DNA from: PMG-095 sp049324695
GTDB taxonomy: Bacteria; Myxococcota_A; Polyangia; Polyangiales; Polyangiaceae
NCBI GenBank assembly: GCA_049324695.1
Contig: JBMOMJ010000048.1
Coordinates: 483,968 to 547,967, forward strand
Reading direction: 5' to 3'
Length of the DNA: 64,000 bases
Part shown: piece by piece, positions 26,276-34,575 of the stretch
How the letters are laid out: each line of letters starts with the position of its first letter
How positions within the stretch are numbered: the stretch's first letter is position 1
Program-made: the position numbers and the translations under genes
Notes under the pieces: model-generated
The model's input: only the letters and a program-made list of their open reading frames with translations
Databases searched by the model: none
Told to the model about the DNA's origin: nothing

Positions 26276-27421
26276 ATGAACAAGACTCCTCTCGTCTCGA
26301 TTTGCGTATTTGCCACGGTCTTCCTCATGGCGTCGTGCGGTTCGAGCGACGACAAGCCGGGCGCCAGCGCAGGCAATGCGGGGACGAATACCGGCGGCAG
26401 CAGCGCGGGGGGATCTGGCAGCTCGGCTGGTGGCCGCACGAACACCGCGGGAAACAGCAGCGGTGGCGCCTCGAACGGCGGCACTGGGAACGGTGGCGCG
26501 GCGGATGGTGGCACAGGCACGGGCGGCGCGGAGGGCGGAGAAGGCGGCGGCACCAACGTGAACCCCAACGCCTGTCCCACCGAAAAACCCGAAGCAATGA
26601 CGGCTTGCACACGCCGCAGCGGCCAGCCCTGCACGTACGCCGATGGTGGGTGTGTTTGCACGGACCAGCTATGGGCCTGCTATTCGAGCACCGACTGTCC
26701 GGCAGCTGCACCGGCCAACGCCGAGGCGTGCACCTTCAACGGGATGCAGTGCGCGTTCGCGGATTTGGTCTGCAGTTGCTCGACCAACAACGGTTGGACT
26801 TGCGAAACGCCTTGCCCCAGCGGCGTTCCCTCGGCAACTGAAGCCTGTGTGCGCGCCACGAACCGCACGTGCCGCTACGATGCGACCGGCGCGCCCGTGA
26901 CGGGCGGTGGCGGCACCGTCGAGACGACGTGCTCTTGCGTAAACGGCACGTACACCTGCGTGTCCCAAGCAGATTGCCCCACCGATGTTCCGACCAACTC
27001 CTCCGCGTGCAGCGCGGTCACGCTGAACTGCCGCTACACGGGAGCGCAATGCACCTGCGCGACCGGCGGAACCTGGGCCTGTACGCTCGACTGCCCCGCG
27101 GCCACGCCAACGGCGGGTGATGCTTGCCAGCGCCCCGCGGATCAGGCGTGTCGTTACTCCGGCGGCGCTCTGGTCACGGGCGGCGGCGGCGCGATCGACG
27201 CAAGCTGCACCTGTCAAAACGGCGTGTTTGCTTGCGCTACGACCGCCGATTGCCCGGCGGCGGCGCCGGAGGATGCGAGCGCGTGCACCCTGTCTGGCAT
27301 CACCTGCAACTACGCGGCCACGAGCTGCCGATGTCGCACGTCGACCGCGCAGTGGTCGTGCATGACGAGTGACCCGGGCGGCGGCGGCGCGGGGGGTGGC
27401 GGCGGCAGCGGCGGCCAGTGA
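26276..27421 (+). CDS. Lipoprotein with about six cysteine-rich repeats
   Basis: A 381-residue protein starting MNKTPLVSICVFATVFLMAS with the lipobox cysteine directly after, then about 70 residues of Gly/Ser/Asn tether. The remaining 280 residues are about six copies of a 40-50-residue module of the form CP-x-x-x-P-x(4-6)-AC, C-x-Y/F, C-x-C, W-x-C. Examples are CPTEKPEAMTAC, CPAAAPANAEAC, CPSGVPSATEAC, CPTDVPTNSSAC, CPAATPTAGDAC and CPAAAPEDASAC. The regular cysteines imply disulfide-stabilised surface modules. One copy of the same module is in the lipoprotein at 38455-39195. Function is unknown; cell-surface binding is a guess. An upstream in-frame extension to 26204 lacks a signal peptide and is rejected. 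Confidence 0.85.
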   Translation: MNKTPLVSICVFATVFLMASCGSSDDKPGASAGNAGTNTGGSSAGGSGSSAGGRTNTAGNSSGGASNGGTGNGGAADGGTGTGGAEGGEGGGTNVNPNACPTEKPEAMTACTRRSGQPCTYADGGCVCTDQLWACYSSTDCPAAAPANAEACTFNGMQCAFADLVCSCSTNNGWTCETPCPSGVPSATEACVRATNRTCRYDATGAPVTGGGGTVETTCSCVNGTYTCVSQADCPTDVPTNSSACSAVTLNCRYTGAQCTCATGGTWACTLDCPAATPTAGDACQRPADQACRYSGGALVTGGGGAIDASCTCQNGVFACATTADCPAAAPEDASACTLSGITCNYAATSCRCRTSTAQWSCMTSDPGGGGAGGGGGSGGQ

Positions 27422-27509
27422 GCTCTGCGAGCCGTTCAGCACCGAAGCGCTTGCTGCGACTAGAATACATGCCGTCGCTTTGCTGAACTAGTGACGAGAC
27501 GGCACCGGC

Positions 27510-28139
27510 ATGAACCCGAACGAAGTTCCGCGAACCATCGGTTGGCTTCTGATTGCGGGCGCTGTCGTCTTCTGGGCGGGTGCCGTAACGCCGCCGTATC
27601 GACAATGGATGACTGCTTCGCTCGATGAGTATTTGAGCATCGTCGGTGCAAACGTCTTCAACTGGCGGGTCATGCACGGGCTCTTCGCTAGCGGCACTGT
27701 GTTGACGCTGATCGGGCTTTCCGCGTTGACTAGTCGCTTCCGCGGCACTCGTGGAGATACTTGGGCTGCGATCGGCGCAACGCTATTCACATTGAGTGCG
27801 CTTCTCTGGCTGCTGCAAGTCGCGTTTCGCGTCACGGTCACGTCGTGGGCGTCGACGGAGCTCGCGATGTCGGGACACGTTCCTGGTGAATACGTTGCAT
27901 TGCACCGCTGGATGGGCGCAATCTTCGGCGCGCACATGTTGCTCGGCTACCTGGCAGAAGCGGCCTACGGCTTCGCGATCCTCAACGCCTCCATGTTGCC
28001 GAAGTGGTCCGCATGGACTGCAATTTGTCTTGGCACGCTTGCCCTGCCCGGCCTCGCAACACCAGTCTTTCAGCCGCCACTAATGCTCGAGGTCGTACCG
28101 TTCGCTCTAGGCATCGCGATCGTACGCGCGTCTACCTGA
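27510..28139 (+). CDS. Polytopic membrane protein, unknown function
   Basis: A 209-residue protein with about six hydrophobic helices: IGWLLIAGAVVFWAGAV, MHGLFASGTVLTLIGLSAL, WAAIGATLFTLSALLWLLQV, IFGAHMLLGYLAEAAYGFAI, WTAICLGTLALPGLA and PLMLEVVPFALGIAIV. The layout resembles small DUF4386-like or DUF998-like integral membrane proteins, but I cannot assign a family. It stands alone between a secreted-lipoprotein gene and a convergent histidine kinase. Confidence 0.75.
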   Translation: MNPNEVPRTIGWLLIAGAVVFWAGAVTPPYRQWMTASLDEYLSIVGANVFNWRVMHGLFASGTVLTLIGLSALTSRFRGTRGDTWAAIGATLFTLSALLWLLQVAFRVTVTSWASTELAMSGHVPGEYVALHRWMGAIFGAHMLLGYLAEAAYGFAILNASMLPKWSAWTAICLGTLALPGLATPVFQPPLMLEVVPFALGIAIVRAST

Positions 28140-28250
28140 GAGGAGAAGGGCGGAGGGACCACGAGGGGTATCGGGTCGCATCCGAAAGTGGGACATCACT
28201 GCGGACTGGCAATTCGACTCGAAACTCAATACCGAGACTGAGCGTCGCCG

Positions 28251-29399
28251 TCATGACGTCCGCTCACGCGGCAAGTCAATCGTGAAGACGCAGCCCTGTC
28301 CTGGGATATCGCGCACTCGAAGCTCGCCTGCATTGGCGCACACGGCGCGATGCGCGATGGACAAGCCGAGACCAAGACCGGAACGGTCATTGCCTGCTTG
28401 ACGGAAAGGGCGGAACAGCTCCTCGGCTTTTCCTGGCGGTAGACCCCCGCACTCGTCACGAACGTCAATCTGAACACGCGAGTCAGTGAGCTCACTCGTC
28501 AGTGTGACGTTTCCGTGCACGCGCGTAAACTTGAGCGCATTCTGGAGGAGATTCGAAATGGCGGATGCGAGGAGCTGTCGGTCGACGACGATCGTCGCGT
28601 CTAGGGCTGGCGGTTGGATCGTTAGATGTAGCTGGCGGGCATGGGCGTCGACCTGGAGCGCGGCGGTGACCGCTACCTCGTCGAGGACATCGACCAACGA
28701 GGTGCGCTCGAGCTTCGGAACTCCGGCTTCCAGCCGAACCTCCGCGAGGGAACGTTCGACGAGCGCGTGAAGTCGCGACAAGCTCCGCGAGTGGATCGCG
28801 CCCGTGCTGCCGCCCACGCCAACTACGCCCTTTTTGAGCACGTCGAAAGACAGCATGGCGGTTGCTAAGAGATTTCGCAGCTCGTGCGCGAAAACTCCCA
28901 GACGCTCGGTATCTTCGTCCGCGAGGTCCTGTTCACGCTGGCGACCGTACGCTGTCACCGCGCCCGCAATCGCATCGTCGAGGCAATGGTTGAATACCTG
29001 AAAATCTTCGGGTGCGATCGCTGCGTTCGTTTCGCCCGCGAGCTCAGTCACGACCTGGCATACGTCGCCATACCCGTGTACGACCTGCGCCACACTGAAG
29101 CCGTTCCTCAGCATGTCATGACCGTGGAGCTCCGAGCTGAGGGCGATTTTTTGGCGCCCAGAGATTTCGCTCTCGCCTGCAAGCGTTCGGTTGCTGTCCA
29201 CTTCCGCGAGAACAGCCACGAGCTGGCTCAAGAATAGAGGAATGCCGTGCTCGAGCTTGGCGTCGGCCAGCCTCGGCGCTGTCCGCAACCGTGCGCGCTG
29301 TCGAGCGCGCTCGATTATGTCATCACGGTTTGCGATGATGAAGTGGTGGAGCATGGCCCGGCCGAACTTGACGCTACGCTTCGTTTCGTTCGTTAGCAA
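28251..29399 (-). CDS. Cytosolic sensor histidine kinase with RsbRD-type N-terminal domain
   Basis: A 382-residue protein without membrane segments. The N-terminal 150 residues are helical and match the pattern of RsbRD/RsbT co-antagonist-type domains (SELHGHDMLRNGFSVAQVVH, a globin-like four-helix region). The kinase part has the phospho-acceptor histidine in FAHELRNLLATAML, the N-box NLLQNALKFT, G1 DECGGLPPG, F-box ELFRPFRQ and G2 GLGLGLSIAHR. No response regulator gene adjoins it. The chosen start is TTG at 29399 because the frame is open there; an ATG at 29354 would remove 15 residues. It is divergent from ptsP. Confidence 0.9.
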   Translation of the reverse strand: MLTNETKRSVKFGRAMLHHFIIANRDDIIERARQRARLRTAPRLADAKLEHGIPLFLSQLVAVLAEVDSNRTLAGESEISGRQKIALSSELHGHDMLRNGFSVAQVVHGYGDVCQVVTELAGETNAAIAPEDFQVFNHCLDDAIAGAVTAYGRQREQDLADEDTERLGVFAHELRNLLATAMLSFDVLKKGVVGVGGSTGAIHSRSLSRLHALVERSLAEVRLEAGVPKLERTSLVDVLDEVAVTAALQVDAHARQLHLTIQPPALDATIVVDRQLLASAISNLLQNALKFTRVHGNVTLTSELTDSRVQIDVRDECGGLPPGKAEELFRPFRQAGNDRSGLGLGLSIAHRAVCANAGELRVRDIPGQGCVFTIDLPRERTS

Positions 29400-29692
29400 C
29401 TGCCGCTCGTGAACGTTGGCGGCAAGATCGCCGAGTTCTCGAGCTCTCCGGAATCGCGGTGCTTGTCATCAAGGCCGCCTTCATCCCGCGACTCGAGCGC
29501 AGGACGATTGCCGTGGGCGCGATGCGTGTTGTCACCACGTCGGGGATTTCACGGACTTCGCGTTCCGTCTTCGAATTTCTCTGCAATTCCCTTTAGCTGC
29601 ATTGGGCTGCCCAAGGCCGCTGCGCGCTGCTAAGTGCGTCGCTGAGCCGCGCGAGCGCCGGCGCGGAGCAGCGGACGGAGGAAAGCGCGATC
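29400..29692. promoter_or_regulatory. Divergent intergenic region between histidine kinase and ptsP
   Basis: About 290 bases with no supported gene. It must hold the promoters of both divergent genes. A GGAGG ribosome site lies about 10 bases before the ptsP ATG. Confidence 0.4.
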
Positions 29693-31891
29693 ATGCAAAT
29701 ACTCGAAGAGCTCATCCAGCTTGCCGCGCGGGACGTCGCGCCCAGTGAAATGCTGCGTTCCGCGGCACAGGCGATCGGAACGGATCTGGGAGCAGATCTG
29801 TGTCGCATCTATTTGCGGCGCTACAAGGGTCCACTCATGCTGCGAGCGAGCTTCCCGGAACCCGTCGAGTTCGCCGGGGCGCTCGAGGCCGAGAGGCTCG
29901 CCAGCGCGGCGATCAGCGAGGTGAGCCTAGTGGCTGTGGACGATCAGGACGGACATCGTCTCGCCATTCCGCTGGTCTCGCGTTCGCGGTCCTCCGGTGC
30001 GCTCGTGGTCGAGCGCCGCAGCGTGGAGCAACCATTTCTGCAAAGCGAGCTCGATCGCGTTTCTGCGATCGCGTCGCAGCTGGTCGACCTAGTAGAAGGC
30101 GCCGACTTCTTGGAGGTGCTCGCTCAACTCGACACTCCGCCCCCGCAGTCCTTGACGGCCGCGGAGAGTGCGCCCGGAGAGCGAATCATCGAGGGCGCTG
30201 CAGCTTCACCTGGGGTTGCAATTGGCGTCGCGGTCTTCCGACATGCATTCCCGAGCAAGCTCGTTAAACGACATGGAGGCAGCGGAGATGAGCGGGTGGA
30301 GCGTGAGCGCTTGCGGAACGCGTTTCAGAAGACGCAGCAAGACTTGCTCCGCATGCAATCCGCCGCCGCGAGCGAGCTCGGAGAGGAGCACGCACTCATT
30401 TTCGGGGCACACCTCCTACTGCTGCATGACTCCATGCTGCTCTCCATCATCGAGCTCGGGCTGAAGAATGGTCGAGCCGTCGCCGTCGCCGTGGACGACG
30501 CTTTTCAGGAGATCGGGCGGCGCTTACGCGCTGTCCCGGACCCTTACATCCAAGAGCGCCTCGAAGACGTGGAGGATCTCCACAGCCGCGTGCTCGGCCA
30601 TCTGCTCGAGATCCAAACCACAGTGGTGCGCCACGCTCACGTGGTGGTAAGCCCGCGCACGTCACCCTCGGTGATCATGGAGCTCAAAGCGCAGGGCGCC
30701 CTGGGTGTCGCTAGCGAGTTCGGAGGCACGACGTCTCACGGCGTACTGCTAGCCCGCGCCCTCGGCGTTCCGGCGGTCACCGGGGTTCCGGATCTGCTGC
30801 GCGAGGTAGCCAACGGTGACGCTCTGATCATCGACGGTGACCAAGGTCGAGTCATCTTGCGCCCGAGCGCAGAATCACTCGAGGACTACCAACGGCGCGC
30901 GCTCGCTCGAGAGCTGGAGCGAGCGAGCGCAGCCGCGTTCCGTGCTCGCCCCGCGCAGACGGCCGACGGCCTTGCCTTCAAGCTACAGGCCAATGTCGCC
31001 CTCGGCGTCGATCTCGATGTGGCGCGCGAAAATGGAGCTAGCGGCGTCGGCCTGTACCGTACCGAGTTCGCGTTCATTGCGCGTGATGGGTTGCCGTCCC
31101 GAGACGAGCAGGTGCGCATCTACACGAGGGCTTACCAGGCGTTTCCCGAGGGGCCCATTTCGTTTCGGGTTTTGGATCTGGCTGGCGACAAGTTCCTCTC
31201 GTTCGCCGGCTTGGGCGTCGAGCGGAGCCCATTCCACGGATACCGTTCGATCCGTGTCCTGTTCGATCACCCTCACATCCTGCGGACACAAGCGCAAGCG
31301 TTCGCGCTCGCGGCGGGCCAGCGACCGCTCCGGATCCTAATACCCATGGTAAGTTCCATCGAGGAGCTCAGGCGCGTGAAGGAGCTCGTGCAGCAGGCCA
31401 TTAGCGAGCTACCGAGCGCCGCTGCGCAGCAGGCGCCGAGCTTTGGGGCGATGATCGAGATCCCCGCGGCCGTCGAGATCGTGGCGGACTTGGCGCGCGA
31501 GGTCGACTTTTTCTCGATCGGAACCAACGATCTGATTCAATACACGCTCGTCGTCGATCGCGAAGACTCACGGCACGCTTCGCCGCGCGACGTTTTTCAT
31601 CCGGCCATTCTGCGTATGATTCGTCGCGTGGTGCTCGCAGCGCATGAAGCCGGGCGAGAGGTTTCGGTTTGCGGGGAAGCGGCCGCTCGCGCGGAGTTCG
31701 CTATCGCGCTGCTGGCGCTCGGAGTCGACACGCTGAGCGTCTCGCCGCGATCGATTCCGGAGCTGAAGCAGCGACTGTCGAGCGTACGGATTGATCCCCT
31801 CGTCACCAACATGGACATTCTACTGTCGAGCTCCGAGACGAGTGAAGTCGAGCAGAAGCTGCGCCAAGCGCTGAGTGGAGAGCGATCGTAG
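29693..31891 (+). CDS. ptsP: Phosphoenolpyruvate-protein phosphotransferase of nitrogen PTS (GAF plus enzyme I)
   Basis: A 732-residue protein of the usual ptsP length. An N-terminal GAF domain (about 1-150) is followed by enzyme I: the N-terminal domain (ASPGVAIGVAVF, LGEEHALIFGAHLLLLHD), the phospho-histidine in GGTTSHGVLLARALG, and the PEP-binding barrel with GVGLYRTEFAF, GYRSIRVLF, FGAMIEIPAAV, FFSIGTNDLIQYTL and the active cysteine in SVCGEAA. The enzyme transfers phosphate from PEP to an HPr/NPr-type protein for regulation rather than sugar import. No HPr or EIIA gene is adjacent. All catalytic residues are present. Confidence 0.96.
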   Translation: MQILEELIQLAARDVAPSEMLRSAAQAIGTDLGADLCRIYLRRYKGPLMLRASFPEPVEFAGALEAERLASAAISEVSLVAVDDQDGHRLAIPLVSRSRSSGALVVERRSVEQPFLQSELDRVSAIASQLVDLVEGADFLEVLAQLDTPPPQSLTAAESAPGERIIEGAAASPGVAIGVAVFRHAFPSKLVKRHGGSGDERVERERLRNAFQKTQQDLLRMQSAAASELGEEHALIFGAHLLLLHDSMLLSIIELGLKNGRAVAVAVDDAFQEIGRRLRAVPDPYIQERLEDVEDLHSRVLGHLLEIQTTVVRHAHVVVSPRTSPSVIMELKAQGALGVASEFGGTTSHGVLLARALGVPAVTGVPDLLREVANGDALIIDGDQGRVILRPSAESLEDYQRRALARELERASAAAFRARPAQTADGLAFKLQANVALGVDLDVARENGASGVGLYRTEFAFIARDGLPSRDEQVRIYTRAYQAFPEGPISFRVLDLAGDKFLSFAGLGVERSPFHGYRSIRVLFDHPHILRTQAQAFALAAGQRPLRILIPMVSSIEELRRVKELVQQAISELPSAAAQQAPSFGAMIEIPAAVEIVADLAREVDFFSIGTNDLIQYTLVVDREDSRHASPRDVFHPAILRMIRRVVLAAHEAGREVSVCGEAAARAEFAIALLALGVDTLSVSPRSIPELKQRLSSVRIDPLVTNMDILLSSSETSEVEQKLRQALSGERS

Positions 31892-32778
31892 GTTCACTAC
31901 AGGGTAAGCTACCAGCGATGGTTCCGGGTTTTCCGCCGAACAGCGCGCGAGTCCAGCACGTATTGTGGATTTTCGGCTCCGCGTCGTCGCAGTCCGTTCC
32001 GAGCCGGCGCACCGAGCGTGTCCGTACCGCTCGCTAATTGCGGGCCTGCTGTCGACCTGTACAGATTGGCACTCGATATGTCCGTCGTGTACGGGTCGGT
32101 CGTAGCGGTGCCCCCATGCCCAGAACACGTCCAGCGTTCCCCCGTCCGTGGACGAGCGATGAACCGCGCCAGCGGCGACCTGACTTGGGGTGAGCGTGTC
32201 CGTCATCGAACCCACCCCGCGCAGCGCGTAGCCGCCCTCTCCCAGCACCACAGCGATCCATCCGTCTTGATGGCGCAACCCGCGGGCTATCACCACAACA
32301 CAGACGACGGCGCGGGCAACTTCAAAAAAGCTGGCCGCAGATTTCGACATGGATTCCACGACACGAAGCCGAGGTTGTCAGGCCGCGTCGATCTCGCCAG
32401 CGGCGACTACTACACTCGGTTCGACAACCTGAAGGTAGAGAAGATCGCAGATCGGCCTGCGCTCTACTCGAGGCTGCTCGACAATCTGGAGATGCTAAGG
32501 ATCCTTAAGTTTAGGATCGTCGTGAGGACCACCAAGCAGTTGCTCGCAGCGCAGCAATAGAACTGCGTCGGTTACGAAATTCTCAATCAGCCGTAAATTT
32601 CGCTCGCTGCTACGCCGCGGACGCTTGCGAAGTGAAATTGTGAGGGTGGCCCGTCGAAGCCGCGACGGATCCGCGCCTGGCGCTCCACTGGGAAACAGAT
32701 GCTGTGCGCAACAGCGGCTGAACGCGACCGCGTCGTTTGGATAACGGCACGGAGCGGGCGGAGCAAAGGGCTTCCTCG
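31892..32778. other. Decayed gene remnants between ptsP and DUF1592 gene
   Basis: Two frames hold suggestive but broken protein. On the minus strand at about 32060-32260 the translation TPSQVAAGAVHRSSTDGG and FWAWGHRYDR weakly resembles one RCC1-type propeller blade. On the plus strand at about 32375-32450, SGRVDLASGDYYTRFDNLKV resembles the last strands of a lectin-like (galactocerebrosidase C-terminal) fold. Neither sits in a gene with a credible start and full domain. I treat both as remnants at low confidence; the rest of the region shows nothing. Confidence 0.3.
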
Positions 32779-34575
32779 ATGACGGCAAGACTTGTGGGTT
32801 TGGGCACATTCACGCTGGTAGCAGTGGCTGTCGCGTGCAACGGGAGCATCACGGACACCGGGAACACCGGTAACTCGGGTCCACCCCCCGGTGGCATGGC
32901 TGGAAACAGCAGCGGCACGGGCGGTAACGGCAACAACAACGCATCCGCGGGCAACGGCAACAACAACGCATCCGCGGGCAACGGCAACAACAACGCATCC
33001 GCGGGCAACACCAATGGCGCGGCTGGCTCGACTTCGATCCCGAATTCGGGTTCCGGCGCGAAGGTCAGGCTGGACGATCCGCCCAAGCTCTACCGAGTCA
33101 TTCGCCTAACGAACGACCAGTGGACGAAGAGCGTGCAAAGCGTCTTGGCACTGCCGTCCGCGCCGACAGATGCAGAGAATTTCCAATCGGCCGTTACGGG
33201 CACCACGGACTTCAGCAACAACGAACAGCTGCTCGACGTAGATAGCCGCGCGTGGTCCGACTACGCGGCGGCGGCTGAGGGCTTAGCCGCGAAAGTCGTG
33301 TCGGATTCGACGTTGCTGAGCAAGCTCTACTCGGGCAGCGATGGCGCTGGCTTCATCAAGGCGGTCGGGCGTCGCATCTATCGGCGCCCACTGACGAGCG
33401 CCGAGCAGAGCACCTATCAGAAGCAGTTCGATTCGGCGGCTTCCTACTCGGGCAACCTGAGCGCGTTCGCAAAGGGCGCCGGCCTAGTGCTCGAGACAAT
33501 GCTGCAGTCGCCGTTTTTCCTGTATCGCACCGAGTTGGGGGCTGCGGGTGCGCCACTGACGGCCCACGAAATGGCCGCCAAGCTCTCGCTCTTGCTGCGC
33601 GACAAGGGGCCGGACGACACGCTGTTGGATGCAGCAGCGGGAACCGGCAAATACGACACCGCGGACGGCGCCGCGGCGCTGGCGCAGAAGCTGCTCGACG
33701 AGAGTACCGCAAAGGCGGTGATGCGTAAGTTTCACGGCGAGTTCTTGCGCTTCAACAAGTTCTCGCAGCTCAGCAAGGTGGGCGTCTCTAACTACGACCC
33801 TGCGATCAACGACGATTTGGAGGAGAGCGCGTATCTGTTCTTCGACCGCATTTTCAGCAGCGGCCAGGGCGTGAAGGACATCTTCCTCTCCACCAAAGGT
33901 TTCGTGAGCTCGCGCATGGCGACGCTCTATGGAGGCGCCTCCGGGCCTGCCAGCGGCTTCGAAGAGCGTGAGCTCGGGGCGAATCGCATTGGCTACTTCA
34001 CGCAGCTGCCCTTCTTGATCCTCTACGGGCACAACGCCTCGCCGGATTCGATTCATCGCGGCGTGAACATGGCGTTGGATGTGTTGTGTGCGCCGCTCGG
34101 ACCTTTTGCTGGAGTCATTCCGCCGCTCCCCGACGTGACGGCGGGGCAGACGAACCGCATGCGCGTCGACAACCACACCAAGGGCTGCGGGAGCGTTTGC
34201 CACAACGAGATGATCAACCCGCTCGGCTTCGCCTTCGAAAACTTCGACGGCATGGGCGCCTATCGCACGACCGAGAAGAACGGCAATGAAACGTTGCCCA
34301 TCGACGCCAGCGGCTCGTTCACCTTCATGGACGGAACGAAGTCGTACAAGGACTCGACGGAGTTGATGCAGGTGCTCGCGTCCACCCAACAAACGCATAT
34401 GTGCTACTCGAAACGACTCGCCAGCTTTGGCCTGCAGCGAAACATCGTCGAGTCGGACATGCCGATGCTGACGAAGCTCGCAACAGCGAGCGCAAACGCA
34501 GGTTCGGTGAAGCAGGTGATTGTCGAGCTCGTGAAACAGGATGCCTTCCGCGTGCGAGCGGGAGGTGCAGAATGA
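32779..34575 (+). CDS. DUF1592/DUF1588/DUF1585-type secreted lipoprotein (pair 2, CxxxCH variant)
   Basis: A 598-residue protein starting at the ATG 8 bases after AAAGGG. The signal peptide ends at VAVAC, followed by an Asn/Gly/Ala tether containing a perfect triple repeat. The body matches the gene at 15414: RVIRLTNDQWTKSVQSVL, QSPFFLYRTELG, a central helical domain, SPDSIHRGVNMALDVLCAP, and INPLGFAFENFDGMGAYR. Where pair 1 has CATCH, this protein has CGSVCH, with three residues between the cysteines. Its stop overlaps the ATG of the DUF1552 partner (ATGA), so the two are translationally coupled. Function unknown. Confidence 0.9.
   Translation: MTARLVGLGTFTLVAVAVACNGSITDTGNTGNSGPPPGGMAGNSSGTGGNGNNNASAGNGNNNASAGNGNNNASAGNTNGAAGSTSIPNSGSGAKVRLDDPPKLYRVIRLTNDQWTKSVQSVLALPSAPTDAENFQSAVTGTTDFSNNEQLLDVDSRAWSDYAAAAEGLAAKVVSDSTLLSKLYSGSDGAGFIKAVGRRIYRRPLTSAEQSTYQKQFDSAASYSGNLSAFAKGAGLVLETMLQSPFFLYRTELGAAGAPLTAHEMAAKLSLLLRDKGPDDTLLDAAAGTGKYDTADGAAALAQKLLDESTAKAVMRKFHGEFLRFNKFSQLSKVGVSNYDPAINDDLEESAYLFFDRIFSSGQGVKDIFLSTKGFVSSRMATLYGGASGPASGFEERELGANRIGYFTQLPFLILYGHNASPDSIHRGVNMALDVLCAPLGPFAGVIPPLPDVTAGQTNRMRVDNHTKGCGSVCHNEMINPLGFAFENFDGMGAYRTTEKNGNETLPIDASGSFTFMDGTKSYKDSTELMQVLASTQQTHMCYSKRLASFGLQRNIVESDMPMLTKLATASANAGSVKQVIVELVKQDAFRVRAGGAE
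32923..33003 (+). repeat. Three 27-bp tandem repeats in lipoprotein tether
   Basis: Three consecutive copies of a 27-base unit (first with one base change) encode the nonapeptide GNGNNNASA repeated. It lies directly behind the lipobox of the DUF1592 protein. Such exact repeats expand and contract by slippage, so tether length may vary between strains. Confidence 0.9.

Noticed and set aside
32923..33003. The 27-base repeats as a CRISPR array or iteron set
   Set aside because: They are three direct copies without spacers inside a lipoprotein tether.
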